From UBA9655 sp963704475 (lineage in GTDB: Bacteria; Pseudomonadota; Alphaproteobacteria; UBA9655): 64,000 nt of DNA. Below, piece after piece: positions 1 through 8,477 of this stretch (positions within the stretch are counted from its first letter, which is position 1; the number at the start of each line of letters is the position of its first letter). The position numbers were made by a program, and so were the translations under genes. Below the pieces are notes generated by a model that saw nothing but the letters and a program-made list of their open reading frames with translations, had not been told where the DNA came from and made no database searches. The stretch lies in NCBI GenBank assembly GCA_963704475.1, contig OY969900.1, positions 310,001-374,000 of the forward strand, given 5' to 3'.

Positions 1-314
1 ATCTTACGCTTGTTCCCTTGCCCGTGCCGCCTCAACCGACCTGGAAACCGGGAGATCCTATTATAGACGGGCGTCTCCCTAAAGGACAGCGATTTGCTGA
101 TAACTCCATTGATATGGGCACAAGCTTTGATTGTTTGGATGAAATGTCTCACCCCTGTAATCCAGCTCTTCCCCCAGAGGTTCGCGCGAATCGCTTGCTG
201 CTCGCAAGCTTGATGACAAAACATGGATTTATCCCTTATTCAAAGGAATGGTGGCATTTTAACATCAAGGATGAACCTTATCCTGAGACCTATTTTAATT
301 TCCCCGTAGCTTAA
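1..314 (+). CDS. D-Ala-D-Ala dipeptidase (VanX/DdpX type), 3' part only
   Basis: The reading frame is open from the left edge of the window (frame of base 3), so the start and N-terminal half lie outside. The visible end holds two VanX-family signatures: a DMGTSFD segment, and an EWWHF motif near the C-terminus whose Glu and His are the family's catalytic base and last zinc ligand. The residues just before (LTLV) fit the strand that follows the SxHxxGxAxD zinc motif, which itself is off the window. Peptidase family M15D members cleave D-Ala-D-Ala in the periplasm or cytoplasm, in peptidoglycan turnover or vancomycin-type resistance. acnA follows after 13 bp, so the two may be co-transcribed. 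The family call is firm; which biological role applies cannot be told from this fragment. Confidence 0.85.
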   Translation, partial: LTLVPLPVPPQPTWKPGDPIIDGRLPKGQRFADNSIDMGTSFDCLDEMSHPCNPALPPEVRANRLLLASLMTKHGFIPYSKEWWHFNIKDEPYPETYFNFPVA

Positions 315-327
315 GAGGTGACGCACG

Positions 328-3003
328 ATGTCGTATCATTTGAACACTCAGAAAACGCTTTCTGTTGAGGGAAAGGACTATACCTATTATTCTCTTGAGG
401 CGGCCTCCCAGCACCTTGGGGATATTGCGCGTCTGCCGTATTCTCTCAAAATTCTTCTTGAAAATATGTTGCGTTTTCAGGATGAAAAGATTGTCAAAGC
501 CAAGGATATTGAAGCCTTAGCCGGATGGAGCAAGACGTTAACGTCTACTCACGAAATCTCCTTTATGCCCGCACGCGTGTTGATGCAAGATTTTACAGGC
601 GTTCCGTCTTTGGTTGATTTGGCGGCAATGCGAACCGCTTTTAATCTTAAGGGATGCGACCCTACAGTTGTAAACCCTTTGGTTCCTGTGGATCTGGTGA
701 TTGATCATTCTGTCACTGTGGATCGCTATGCAACTGCGGATGCTTATCCCTTTAATGTGCACCGTGAGGTTGAGCGAAACTATGAGCGTTATGCCTTTTT
801 AAAATGGGGCCAAAAAGCCTTTCAAAACTTTCGGGTTGTACCACCCGGCACAGGCATTTGCCATCAAGTCAATCTTGAATATCTTTCTCAAGTTGTGTGG
901 TCAGACACGAAAGACGGGCGACTTATGGCCTATCCTGATACCCTTGTTGGACTTGATAGTCATACGCCTATGGTGAATGGGCTAGGAGTGCTCGCGTGGG
1001 GCGTGGGGGGGATTGAAGCGGAAGCTGCGATGCTAGGTCAACCTTTTTCCATGGCGATTCCCGATGTCATTGGGGTGCGTCTGATGGGAGAATTGAAAGA
1101 AGGAGTCACTGCCACTGATCTCGTCCTCACCATTACCCAACTGTTGCGCGCAAAAGGAGTCGTTGGAAAGTTTGTAGAATTTTATGGTCCAGGAGTTTCC
1201 CTGCTTACGGTTGAAGATCGCGCGACGATTGGGAATATGGCCCCAGAATACGGGGCGACGTGTGGTATTTTTCCGATTGATGAGGCAACCCTTTCTTACC
1301 TGCGGTTTACGGGGCGCGCGTCCCATCAGGTTAAACTTGTTGAAGCATATGCCAAAGCTCAAGGTTTATGGCGCGGGGTTGATCCTGTATTTACAGAGAC
1401 TCTCACCTTAAATTTAGAGGATATAGAGCCAAGTGTGGCCGGCCCTAAGCGCCCGCAAGATCGGCTTCTTTTACGCGATGTTAAGACGTCAACGGCCACC
1501 TTCCTTGCCCATGAAGAAAAAGAAGAAATGCGGAATCCTGTGGAAAGGCAGCCCTATACCCTAGGGCATGGCGATATTGTGATTGCGGCTATTACAAGCT
1601 GTACAAATACCTCAAATCCTCAGGTCATGATTGGCGCGGGGCTTTTAGCCCGAAAAGCGCATCAAAAGGGACTCAAAGTAAAGCCCTGGGTCAAAACCTC
1701 TCTGGCCCCTGGGAGTCAAGTCGTGAGTGATTACTATGAAAAGTCAGGCCTCCAGCAAGATTTGGATGCCCTTGGCTTTTATTTGGTTGGCTATGGGTGT
1801 ACGACTTGTATTGGAAACTCTGGTCCTCTTTTGGACTCAATCGCCAAAACAATTGACGCGCATGATCTATCGGTTGCGGCCGTGTTGTCTGGCAATCGAA
1901 ACTTTGAAGGGCGCATTCATCCCCAAGTTGCCTTGTCTTATTTGGCGTCACCCCCTCTTGTGGTGGCGTATGCCCTTGCGGGGTCTATTCTCGTTGATTT
2001 GACGAAGGACTCCTTGGGGCAAGATGCTCAGGGGCGGGACGTTTATTTAAAAGACATTTGGCCGTCAAACAAAGAAATTCAAGAGGTTATTCATTCCTCC
2101 TTAACCCCAGATATGTTTACCAAACGATATGCCAATGTCTTTGAAGGAAACAAAGACTGGGCGAACATGCCTGTTAATGGGGATCTTATCTATAATTGGC
2201 CTCAGGAGAGCACGTATGTGAAATGTCCGCCGTTTTTTACACAGGTCGTTGCGCGCCCTTATGCTGATGAAACTCTCATCAAAGCCGCGCGTCCGCTTGC
2301 GATTTTGGGGGACAGTATTACAACGGATCACATCTCTCCTGCAGGGAATATAAAAAAGGATAGCCCTGCGGGGCTCTATCTTTTAAGCCATGGTGTGGAA
2401 GAGCGCGATTTCAATTCCTATGGATCCCGCCGCGGGAATCATGAGGTCATGATGCGCGGCACATTTGCTAACATTCGCTTGCACAATGAAATGACCCCAG
2501 GCCTTATGGGAGGGTTCACCCGTCACCTTCCGGAAGGAGATATCCTATCTATTTATGATGCGGCCATGCGGTATCAGACAGAAGGTATTCCTTTGGTTGT
2601 GATTGCAGGGAAAGACTATGGAGCAGGGTCTTCCCGAGATTGGGCGGCGAAAGGACCCCGTCTTTTGGGGGTGAGGGCCGTTATCGCGGAGAGTTTTGAG
2701 CGTATCCACCGCAGTAATCTGGTAGGCATGGGTGTTTTGCCGCTTGCGTTTACAGAAGGCATGACGCGCCACTCCCTTAATTTAGAGGGGTCTGAGATGT
2801 TTGATATTGAAGTGCCTCAAGAAATCCATCCGAAGATGATCGTTAAAGCGCACATCCGCCGTGAAAACGGGGATATCGAAATCATCCCGCTCCTCTGCCG
2901 TATAGATACGGTGAATGAGGTGGACTATTATAAGAGCGGTGGCATCCTTCATTACGTCAGTCAACACTTGGCGAAGACTTTTTATCAGCCTGATTTGTCC
3001 TGA
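328..3003 (+). CDS. acnA: Aconitate hydratase A
   Basis: This 891-aa protein is the TCA-cycle enzyme that interconverts citrate and isocitrate with a [4Fe-4S] cluster. The three cluster cysteines are visible: Cys425 in the SCTNTS motif and Cys491/Cys494 in GYGCTTCIGN. The swivel domain with its GSSRDWAAKG substrate loop is also intact. An AGAGGTG ribosome site lies 7-8 bp before the ATG. The last residues are unusual: after SQHLAK the protein ends TFYQPDLS, and its TGA lies in a palindromic repeat. A second copy of the same C-terminal segment, ending LAKKAQVL, lies 640 bp downstream beyond relBE. The native tail therefore seems to have been displaced by an insertion, and the catalytic core is untouched. 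Confidence 0.97.
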   Translation: MSYHLNTQKTLSVEGKDYTYYSLEAASQHLGDIARLPYSLKILLENMLRFQDEKIVKAKDIEALAGWSKTLTSTHEISFMPARVLMQDFTGVPSLVDLAAMRTAFNLKGCDPTVVNPLVPVDLVIDHSVTVDRYATADAYPFNVHREVERNYERYAFLKWGQKAFQNFRVVPPGTGICHQVNLEYLSQVVWSDTKDGRLMAYPDTLVGLDSHTPMVNGLGVLAWGVGGIEAEAAMLGQPFSMAIPDVIGVRLMGELKEGVTATDLVLTITQLLRAKGVVGKFVEFYGPGVSLLTVEDRATIGNMAPEYGATCGIFPIDEATLSYLRFTGRASHQVKLVEAYAKAQGLWRGVDPVFTETLTLNLEDIEPSVAGPKRPQDRLLLRDVKTSTATFLAHEEKEEMRNPVERQPYTLGHGDIVIAAITSCTNTSNPQVMIGAGLLARKAHQKGLKVKPWVKTSLAPGSQVVSDYYEKSGLQQDLDALGFYLVGYGCTTCIGNSGPLLDSIAKTIDAHDLSVAAVLSGNRNFEGRIHPQVALSYLASPPLVVAYALAGSILVDLTKDSLGQDAQGRDVYLKDIWPSNKEIQEVIHSSLTPDMFTKRYANVFEGNKDWANMPVNGDLIYNWPQESTYVKCPPFFTQVVARPYADETLIKAARPLAILGDSITTDHISPAGNIKKDSPAGLYLLSHGVEERDFNSYGSRRGNHEVMMRGTFANIRLHNEMTPGLMGGFTRHLPEGDILSIYDAAMRYQTEGIPLVVIAGKDYGAGSSRDWAAKGPRLLGVRAVIAESFERIHRSNLVGMGVLPLAFTEGMTRHSLNLEGSEMFDIEVPQEIHPKMIVKAHIRRENGDIEIIPLLCRIDTVNEVDYYKSGGILHYVSQHLAKTFYQPDLS

Positions 3004-3071
3004 ACTCGTTTCAGGACCTCATGACAATGAGTTCCCAAGGCATGAGATCCTGAAACAAGTTCAAGATGACA
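2995..3071. repeat. Imperfect palindromic repeat, copy 1
   Basis: The left arm (about 2995-3023, core CCTGAACTCGTTTCAGGA) pairs with the right arm (3041-3071, core TCCTGAAACAAGTTCA), with 17 bases between. The same kind of element recurs at 32044-32122. The left arm supplies the current stop codon of acnA. Short palindromes of this composition are common intergenic dispersed repeats in alphaproteobacteria; that classification comes from general knowledge. Confidence 0.75.
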
Positions 3072-3090
3072 AAACGATATTAGAATTTAC

Positions 3091-3118
3091 TTGTAAAAAC
3101 GCCACAGAATGCTATACT
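3091..3118 (+). promoter_or_regulatory. Likely relBE promoter
   Basis: TTGTAA (3091-3096) and TATACT (3113-3118) are separated by 16 bp and lie just upstream of the relB ribosome site GGAGGT (3129-3134). The match to the sigma-70 consensus is good. It is a prediction from sequence only. Confidence 0.5.
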
Positions 3119-3140
3119 TGTATATCATGGAGGTAGAATT

Positions 3141-3353
3141 ATGCTTGCGATCAGGATTTCACACGACATAGAGACCCGTCTACAACGGCTTGCCCATCGA
3201 ACAGGGCGAACAAAAACTTATTACGCAAGAGAAGCTCTTCTGCGGTTTATGGAAGATATGGAAGATGAGTACCTTGCGATCTCACGAATAGAGACTCCTA
3301 CAAAAAGGTGGACTCTTGACGAGCTAGAGCAAAATGTTGATTTGGACAATTGA
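3141..3353 (+). CDS. relB: RelB/DinJ-type antitoxin (ribbon-helix-helix)
   Basis: The 70-aa protein begins with a ribbon-helix-helix pattern (LAIRISHDIETRLQRLA, then a helix with RTKTYYAREAL), as in RelB-type antitoxins that bind DNA as dimers. The acidic C-terminal half, ending in ELEQNVDLDN, would wrap the toxin. A strong GGAGGT ribosome site precedes the ATG. The 3' end overlaps the toxin gene by 20 bp, the usual arrangement for translational coupling. Antitoxins of this class autorepress their own promoter. The module sits between two copies of the acnA 3' end, which points to insertion. Confidence 0.88.
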   Translation: MLAIRISHDIETRLQRLAHRTGRTKTYYAREALLRFMEDMEDEYLAISRIETPTKRWTLDELEQNVDLDN

Positions 3354-3606
3354 GTGGGATGATAGGGCAAGAAAAGAACTAAGAAAGCTTGACTCTCCTA
3401 TTCAAAAAGAAATTTTAAGCTATCTCCGATCTCGTGTTTCAGGCTCAAAAAATCCTCGCCTTTTTGGACAAAGTCTTTCTGGAAACAAGGTAGGTCTATG
3501 GCGCTATAGGATAGGGGATTACCGTCTTATTTGTAAGCTTGAAGATCACAGGGTTGTTGTTTTTGTTATAGGCGTAGGGCATTGGAAAGAGGTCTACGAG
3601 ACGTGA
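3334..3606 (+). CDS. relE: RelE/ParE-superfamily mRNA interferase toxin
   Basis: The 90-aa protein has the RelE fold pattern: an N-terminal strand (WTIEWDDRARKELRKL), a basic helix, then LFGQSLSGNKVGLWRYRIGDYRLICKL and a closing strand VVVFVIGVGHWKEVY. The GLWRYRIGDYRLI segment is characteristic of RelE-type toxins, which cut mRNA in the ribosomal A site. It is intact and follows its antitoxin with overlapping frames, so it is probably a functional type II toxin-antitoxin system. ParE-like gyrase toxins share the fold, but the adjacent RelB-like partner favours RelE. Confidence 0.88.
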   Translation: MLIWTIEWDDRARKELRKLDSPIQKEILSYLRSRVSGSKNPRLFGQSLSGNKVGLWRYRIGDYRLICKLEDHRVVVFVIGVGHWKEVYET

Positions 3607-3618
3607 GAATGTCCTTTC

Positions 3619-3717
3619 TCTGCCATTGATACGGTGAATGAGGTGGACTATTATAAGAGCGGTGGTATTCCTCATTACGTCAGCCAGCATTTAGCGAAGA
3701 AGGCGCAGGTTTTGTGA
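3619..3717 (+). pseudogene. Duplicated 3' end of acnA
   Basis: The frame reads SAIDTVNEVDYYKSGG, then IPHYVSQHLAKKAQVL and a TGA. It repeats, with a few silent and missense changes, the C-terminus of acnA encoded at about 2898-2976. Its LAKKA ending looks more like a normal aconitase tail than the present acnA ending does. I infer that this is the original acnA tail, cut off by insertion of the repeat plus relBE and replaced by a copied segment. A weak hairpin and a T-rich run follow at 3731-3757 and could be the old acnA terminator. Confidence 0.8.
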
Positions 3718-3767
3718 AGGAATTTTTTCCGAGAGGGGATCTCTAATTTTTTTCTTTTGAAAACAAA

Positions 3768-3796
3768 TTGTTAAGCATTCATTTTTGTCATATAAA
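3768..3796 (+). promoter_or_regulatory. Possible uvrD promoter
   Basis: TTGTTA (3768-3773) and TATAAA (3791-3796) lie 17 bp apart in an AT-rich spacer, 43 bp before the uvrD start. The assignment rests only on match and spacing. Confidence 0.4.
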
Positions 3797-3838
3797 ACTT
3801 TGTTCCCCCATCGATAAGGCCGTGCTATAAGCCATAAG

Positions 3839-6025
3839 ATGAGTTCTCTAGCACACCAAAATACATCTCTCGAGGATCAGCCTATTACTCAGTCTAGATA
3901 TGTGGAACAAGTCGAGTCCTTAAATCCGGCTCAGCGTCAAGCGGTTGAGCAGACGGAAGGGCCTCTTCTCGTTCTTGCAGGGGCGGGGACGGGAAAAACG
4001 CGGGTTCTTACAACGCGGCTTGCCTCTATTCTTTTAAGTCGTAAAGCCTGGCCCTCTCAAGTTTTAGCGGTGACGTTTACAAATAAAGCTGCTTCCGAGA
4101 TGCGAGAGCGGGTGGCCTACCTTATTGGCGGCCCTGCGGAAGGCCTGTGGCTGGGAACCTTTCACTCGATTTGTGTACGTATTTTAAGGCGTCATGCGGA
4201 ACTGCTCGGTTTGCAGAGTTCTTTTACTATTTTAGATACGGACGATCAGCTCCGGCTTATTAAGCAAATCGTTAAAGCAGAAAATATTGATGAAAAAAAG
4301 TTCGCGCCAAGGATTTTAGCGTCTTGCATTAGTCGCTGGAAGGATAGGGCCTTGACGCCCCCTAAAGTTACGCCGACTTCTGACTTTGAAAAAGTAGCCC
4401 TAAGGATTTACGGCTTTTATCAAGATCGGCTCAAGGTTTTGAATGCGGTTGATTTTGGCGATCTTATTCTTCTTTGTTTGAAACTTTTTATGGAACATTC
4501 CGATGTCCTTGCCCAGTATACAACGCAGTTTGTCTACATCCTGGTTGATGAATATCAAGATACAAACGTTGCTCAATATCTTTGGCTTCGCTTGCTGGCC
4601 CAAGGGACGGGGAACATTTGCTGTGTAGGGGATGATGACCAGTCTATTTATGGATGGCGAGGCGCTGAGGTTGGCAATATTTTACGGTTTGAGAAGGACT
4701 TTCCCGGGGCCGTTATTGTTCGTCTTGAGCAGAATTATCGCTCAAATGCTCACATTTTAGGGGCTGCCTCGTCGCTTATCGCTCAAAATGCCGGACGATT
4801 TGGGAAAACCCTTTGGACTGAACAAACTGGGGGCGAAAAGGTTCATATCCAAGGCGTGTGGGATGGAGAAGAAGAAGCGCGCCTGATTGGAGAGAAAGTA
4901 GAGACTCTGCAACGCAAAGGCCAGTCTCTTAATGAGATGGCTATTCTTGTGCGTGCGGGCTTTCAAACTCGCGAGTTTGAAGAACGCTTTTTAACTCTGG
5001 GCGTTCCTTATCGCGTCATTGGAGGCTTACGGTTTTATGAACGTCTTGAAATTCGGGATGCGTTAGCCTACATGCGTATTGTGGTTCAATCCCAGGATAG
5101 CCTTGCGTTTGAGCGGATTATGAATACGCCTAAACGTGGGATTGGTACAAGCACCCTGCAAGTTCTGCACCAGTACGCTAGATTTGAGGAAGTCTCCCTT
5201 CCTGAAGCAGCTCTACGGTTGATGGAAACAGATGAATTGCGTGGGAAAGCAAAAACCGCGCTTCAAAGCCTTTTATATGACATTGGAAGGTGGCGCGGAC
5301 AGCTTGCAACGCGCCCGCACGGAGAGTTGGCGCGTATCATCTTAGATGAGTCTGGATACACGGCGATGTGGCAAGCTGATAAATCGCCAGAAGCCCCAGG
5401 GCGCCTTGAAAACCTTAAAGAATTTGTGAATGCGATTGAAGGCTTTGAAAGCCTTTCTACCTTTTTAGAGCACGTGAGCCTTGTGATGGAAAACATAGCC
5501 AATACAAGTACAGAAATGGTGAGCATTATGACCCTTCATAGTGCAAAGGGCCTTGAATTTAACACCGTTTTTTTGACGGGTTGGGAAGAAGGGCTTTTTC
5601 CTCATCAGCGAGCGCTGGGAGAAGCAGGAGATGCGGGGCTTGAAGAAGAGCGGCGTTTAGCCTATGTCGGTCTTACCCGTGCGAAAGAGCGCGCCATGAT
5701 TACATTTGCAGCGAATAGGCGGGTTCATAATCTTTGGCAATCCAGTATTCCATCCCGGTTTATTGAAGAATTGCCCCTAGAGCATACGGAATGTTTTTCT
5801 TCGCAAGGCGGCAGGTCGTCTTTTCTTCGTACGCCGACTCCCAAACTTCCCGTGCCACCTTTGCGGCCGTCAGAGAGCAAATTGTTTCACATGAAACAAC
5901 GCGTGTTTCACCTTAAATTTGGGTATGGACAGATCCTAAGCATTGAAGGGGATAAACTTGAAATTGATTTTGATCACTCCGGTGTCAAAATGGTGATGAA
6001 GAGCTTTGTTGAGAGCGCGGAGTGA
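3839..6025 (+). CDS. uvrD: ATP-dependent DNA helicase UvrD/PcrA
   Basis: This 728-aa superfamily 1A helicase unwinds DNA 3'-5' in nucleotide excision and mismatch repair. All motifs are visible in order: motif I AGAGTGKT (about residues 47-54), motif II VDEYQD (about 236), motif III GDDDQSIYGWRG, motif IV QNYRSN, motif V TLHSAKGLEF and motif VI YVGLTRAKER. The C-terminus ends in a small Tudor-like domain (FGYGQILSIEGDKLEIDF), which binds RNA polymerase in related helicases. No strong ribosome site precedes the ATG. A diverged second copy of the Tudor-domain coding segment lies 330 bp downstream, beyond a palindromic element. Confidence 0.96.
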   Translation: MSSLAHQNTSLEDQPITQSRYVEQVESLNPAQRQAVEQTEGPLLVLAGAGTGKTRVLTTRLASILLSRKAWPSQVLAVTFTNKAASEMRERVAYLIGGPAEGLWLGTFHSICVRILRRHAELLGLQSSFTILDTDDQLRLIKQIVKAENIDEKKFAPRILASCISRWKDRALTPPKVTPTSDFEKVALRIYGFYQDRLKVLNAVDFGDLILLCLKLFMEHSDVLAQYTTQFVYILVDEYQDTNVAQYLWLRLLAQGTGNICCVGDDDQSIYGWRGAEVGNILRFEKDFPGAVIVRLEQNYRSNAHILGAASSLIAQNAGRFGKTLWTEQTGGEKVHIQGVWDGEEEARLIGEKVETLQRKGQSLNEMAILVRAGFQTREFEERFLTLGVPYRVIGGLRFYERLEIRDALAYMRIVVQSQDSLAFERIMNTPKRGIGTSTLQVLHQYARFEEVSLPEAALRLMETDELRGKAKTALQSLLYDIGRWRGQLATRPHGELARIILDESGYTAMWQADKSPEAPGRLENLKEFVNAIEGFESLSTFLEHVSLVMENIANTSTEMVSIMTLHSAKGLEFNTVFLTGWEEGLFPHQRALGEAGDAGLEEERRLAYVGLTRAKERAMITFAANRRVHNLWQSSIPSRFIEELPLEHTECFSSQGGRSSFLRTPTPKLPVPPLRPSESKLFHMKQRVFHLKFGYGQILSIEGDKLEIDFDHSGVKMVMKSFVESAE

Positions 6026-6060
6026 GATAAAACAACTCTGAAGGATATCGATGCTCTTTT

Positions 6061-6270
6061 ACCTCTCCCCCTTGTGGGAGAGGTCGCAGCACAAGCGGCG
6101 GGTGAGGGGGAGAGAGTAGTGTTGCGGTATGGCAGTATTGCAGAAATAAGAATGGGGTAACTTCGGTGGTTCCAATTCCTAGATTCTGTGTAGCACTGCA
6201 ACACCGCACCACTGATACCCCTCACCCGCGCCGTTTCCACGGCACGACCTCTCCCACAAGGGGAGAGGTG
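6061..6270. repeat. Large palindromic element (MITE/REP-like)
   Basis: A block of about 50 bp (6062-6111, starting CCTCTCCCCCTTGTGGGAGA) recurs as its reverse complement at 6218-6268. About 106 bp lie between, and parts of that spacer (GTGTTGCGG and CAACACCG) are also inverted. Each arm carries its own small CTCTCCC/GGGAGAG hairpin. It contains no credible gene. The element separates uvrD from the duplicated uvrD tail. Confidence 0.8.
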
Positions 6271-6313
6271 AAGAGAGTTCTGCACCATTTCTTCTTCATA
6301 CCGACTGATTCTA

Positions 6314-6349
6314 AAAATACCGGCTATTTACTTGACAAATACCGGCTAT
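6314..6349. repeat. 22-bp direct repeat, possible relic of a toxin-antitoxin promoter
   Basis: AAATACCGGCTAT occurs at about 6314-6326 and again at about 6337-6349, one period of roughly 22 bp. A perfect TTGACA (6332-6337) overlaps the second copy, but no -10 box sits at the right distance. This arrangement resembles operator/promoter regions of small toxin-antitoxin operons, but no such gene follows. The interpretation is tentative. Confidence 0.4.
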
Positions 6350-6355
6350 ATCGAC

Positions 6356-6440
6356 CTTAAAATTTGGGTATGGACAGATCATTAGCCTTTCTGGAATTAA
6401 AGGAAATATTAACTTTTCTCGTGTAAGACTTGTAGTATAA
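6356..6440 (+). pseudogene. Diverged duplicate of the uvrD 3' end
   Basis: The frame reads LKFGYGQIISLSGIKG, then NINFSRVRLVV and TAA. It matches the uvrD Tudor-like tail (LKFGYGQILSIEGDKLEI) at both DNA and protein level over the first 25 or so bases, then diverges. It has no start codon or preceding gene body. The arrangement copies that of acnA: an intact gene, an inserted element, then an orphan copy of the gene's tail. Confidence 0.7.
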
Positions 6441-6466
6441 GCACAACAATTTGTACGGAGAACGTC

Positions 6467-7045
6467 ATGCATAAAAAATTACTCAAGACATCGATTTTGC
6501 TCATGGTGTTGGCTTTTGGGATTGAGTGTGAAGCCGTCGCCGAGCAGATTTATCCCCCTACCCCGGCAGAGATAAACAAGATTCCTGTTAAGAGCTGGAC
6601 ATCCACAAAAGGTGTTCACGGGCATATTTTCTGGTACGCTTCCGTGATGTCAGGTGGATACAACTGGATAATCTCGGCAAATACATCCGGTTTCAATGGC
6701 CCCCCTAAGGTGATGTTTTTAAACAATATATCTATAGTTCTTCACAACTGGCAGGCGATTCCCCCTTCTGACGTGGTCACAAATCTAATAGCAGACTACG
6801 GTCCCACGGCAACAGACGGTACCACCAGCTTCAATGCGATGATTCAAACCATAACACCTAACAATTGTTCCATTGCCAGTGCTGGGCCAAAGAGAACAGA
6901 CCCCGTATGGATTTGCCCAGCTCACGTGGTTCTACCACCCCCACCTCAGGGACGTCCTCAGGAGAAAGAGGCAGGGACCAATACCCAGATCCCGCCTAAA
7001 TCGCCACCTAGCGCTCTTATTAAGGATATAGGCAACCTTCTCTAA
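6467..7045 (+). CDS. Secreted protein of unknown function
   Basis: This 192-aa protein has a Sec signal peptide (MHKKLLKTSILLMVLAFGIE, cleavage probably after AVA at about residue 26). The mature part is rich in aromatic residues and Asn (WYASVMSGGYNW, HNWQAIPP). It has two cysteines (CSIASAG, WICPAH) that could form one disulfide, and a Pro-rich C-terminal tail (LPPPPQGRPQEKE). CGGAGA precedes the ATG. I recognise no family. It converges on the lysR gene with a 4-bp overlap of 3' ends. It is probably exported to the periplasm or beyond; its role is unknown. Confidence 0.7.
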   Translation: MHKKLLKTSILLMVLAFGIECEAVAEQIYPPTPAEINKIPVKSWTSTKGVHGHIFWYASVMSGGYNWIISANTSGFNGPPKVMFLNNISIVLHNWQAIPPSDVVTNLIADYGPTATDGTTSFNAMIQTITPNNCSIASAGPKRTDPVWICPAHVVLPPPPQGRPQEKEAGTNTQIPPKSPPSALIKDIGNLL

Positions 7046-7926
7046 AAATCCCCTTCTTGCATTTTCTCTAAGAGAAATCTTACAAAGACTTCTACTCGCT
7101 TTAAGCTTGCAAGGTGTGTGGGATATGTGATGTATCGATGGACATCGACCCCGGGAACATCGGTTAAGATTTCAACCATTTCAGGATCATCTCCGACCAT
7201 ATACTTATGCAGCGCTGAAATTCCAAGGCCTGTGCGCGTTGCCTCATAAATTGCTTGGCCACTATTAATCACAAGATAAGGTGTGCGGGGTTTTTGCGCA
7301 CCCACGGTTAAAAGCCAGTCGAGGTTACTGTAAAGATGCGGCATTTCTTTGCCAAAAACAATGAGGCGGTGGTGGTCGAGTTCTTCTGGCGTTTGCGGTG
7401 TTCCATAGGTTTTTAAATACGTACGACTTGCATAAATGCGAAAACGATAGGATACGGGATCAGAATGAATTAAATCAGGACTGTTGATAGGGAGAGCCGT
7501 AATGCCAATATCCGCTTCCCGCATGTTCAGATCAACCTCTTCGTCTTTTAGCAGGAGAGTCACCCGTATATCAGGGTACTTATCTAAAAATTCTTGGAGC
7601 CGTGGTGCGAGCCACATAGAGCCAAAGGCAAGGGTTGTTGCAACGTGCAAATGGCCTCGTGGGTAGATCTTGAGTTCTCTAATCAAAGCTTGAGTCATTT
7701 CAAGTTTTGCGAAAACATCAATAACGGTGTCATTTAAATCTTTGCCAGCTTTTGTAAGAATTAAGCCACGGGGGACGCGCATAAAAAGAGCCGCGCCGAG
7801 CTCTTCCTCAAGAATATTTACCTGACGGCTAATAGCCGATTGACTAATATTTAAGGTTTTAGTGGCTTTCGTAAAACTTCCTGCGATTGCCACTGCATGA
7901 AAGACGCGTAATTTATCCCAATCCAT
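7042..7926 (-). CDS. LysR-family transcriptional regulator
   Basis: This 294-aa protein has the LysR layout. A winged HTH occupies residues 1-60 (MDWDKLRVFHAVAIAGSF, ISQSAISRQVNILEEELG). A linker helix follows, then a periplasmic-binding-protein-like effector domain from about residue 90 (GHLHVATTLAFGSMWLAPRL) to the end. The N-terminal WDKLRVFHAVAEAGSF pattern is typical of an alphaproteobacterial LysR subgroup. The neighbours give no hint of effector or target: the next gene on the left converges on it, and its upstream side is occupied by a broken IS982. No target gene can be named. Confidence 0.92.
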   Translation of the reverse strand: MDWDKLRVFHAVAIAGSFTKATKTLNISQSAISRQVNILEEELGAALFMRVPRGLILTKAGKDLNDTVIDVFAKLEMTQALIRELKIYPRGHLHVATTLAFGSMWLAPRLQEFLDKYPDIRVTLLLKDEEVDLNMREADIGITALPINSPDLIHSDPVSYRFRIYASRTYLKTYGTPQTPEELDHHRLIVFGKEMPHLYSNLDWLLTVGAQKPRTPYLVINSGQAIYEATRTGLGISALHKYMVGDDPEMVEILTDVPGVDVHRYITYPTHLASLKRVEVFVRFLLEKMQEGDF

Positions 7927-8037
7927 TTTTTAAACTTAAATATTAACGCAGTGTGCAAGTTGTTTTAGGTAATTGAAGGAAGCATGGAATTCTGTTTTAG
8001 ATAGAGTTGTCAAAGACTTATCAAAATAGGAGGTTCC

Positions 8038-8463
8038 ATGTCCTGGAGAGAATTTATCATTACAATTTACTGCCGTATAGAAGAAATGTATCAAGAAGCG
8101 ATCAATAGAGAAAAACTCAGGTTTCGAGGGGAAGCGCCATCTTTATCAGATGAAGAGGTTTTAACGATGCTGGTTGTAGGTGAATACCTTGCTTTGGGGA
8201 GCGATAAAAGAATTTGGTCATACTTTTCCCAGCATTGGAGTGAGTGGTTTCCTGGGATAGGATGTCGAACAAGTTTTACGCGTCAAAGCGCTAACTTGTT
8301 AAAAATATTGGACAAAATGCAAACGATGGTGTCGATGAAGTTAAATCATAACAAAGACCTGTATCTGTTTGACGGGTTTCCAATCCCTACTTGCCATATA
8401 AAGCGCATTAACTGGAAGAACCCTTTTAAAGGCTTGGGAGCAGTAGCTTACTCGAACGTGTGA
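8038..8463 (+). pseudogene. IS982-family transposase, truncated
   Basis: The 141-aa frame matches the first half of IS982-type transposases: an N-terminal helical part with LSDEEVLTMLVVGEYL, then LYLFDGFPIPTCHIKRI, equivalent to the first DDE Asp region. It ends abruptly after KGLGAVAYSNV, where intact members (about 290 aa, such as the one at 38055-38927) continue. AGGAGGTTCC precedes the ATG. It differs clearly in sequence from the intact IS982 in this window. Its 3' end abuts the end of the 719-aa gene on the other strand. Confidence 0.75.
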
Positions 8464-8477
8464 GATATCACCTTATG

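Noticed and set aside
5974..6360. Several 60-100-codon frames after uvrD on both strands
   Set aside because: They arise from the palindromic element, whose symmetry keeps frames open on both strands.
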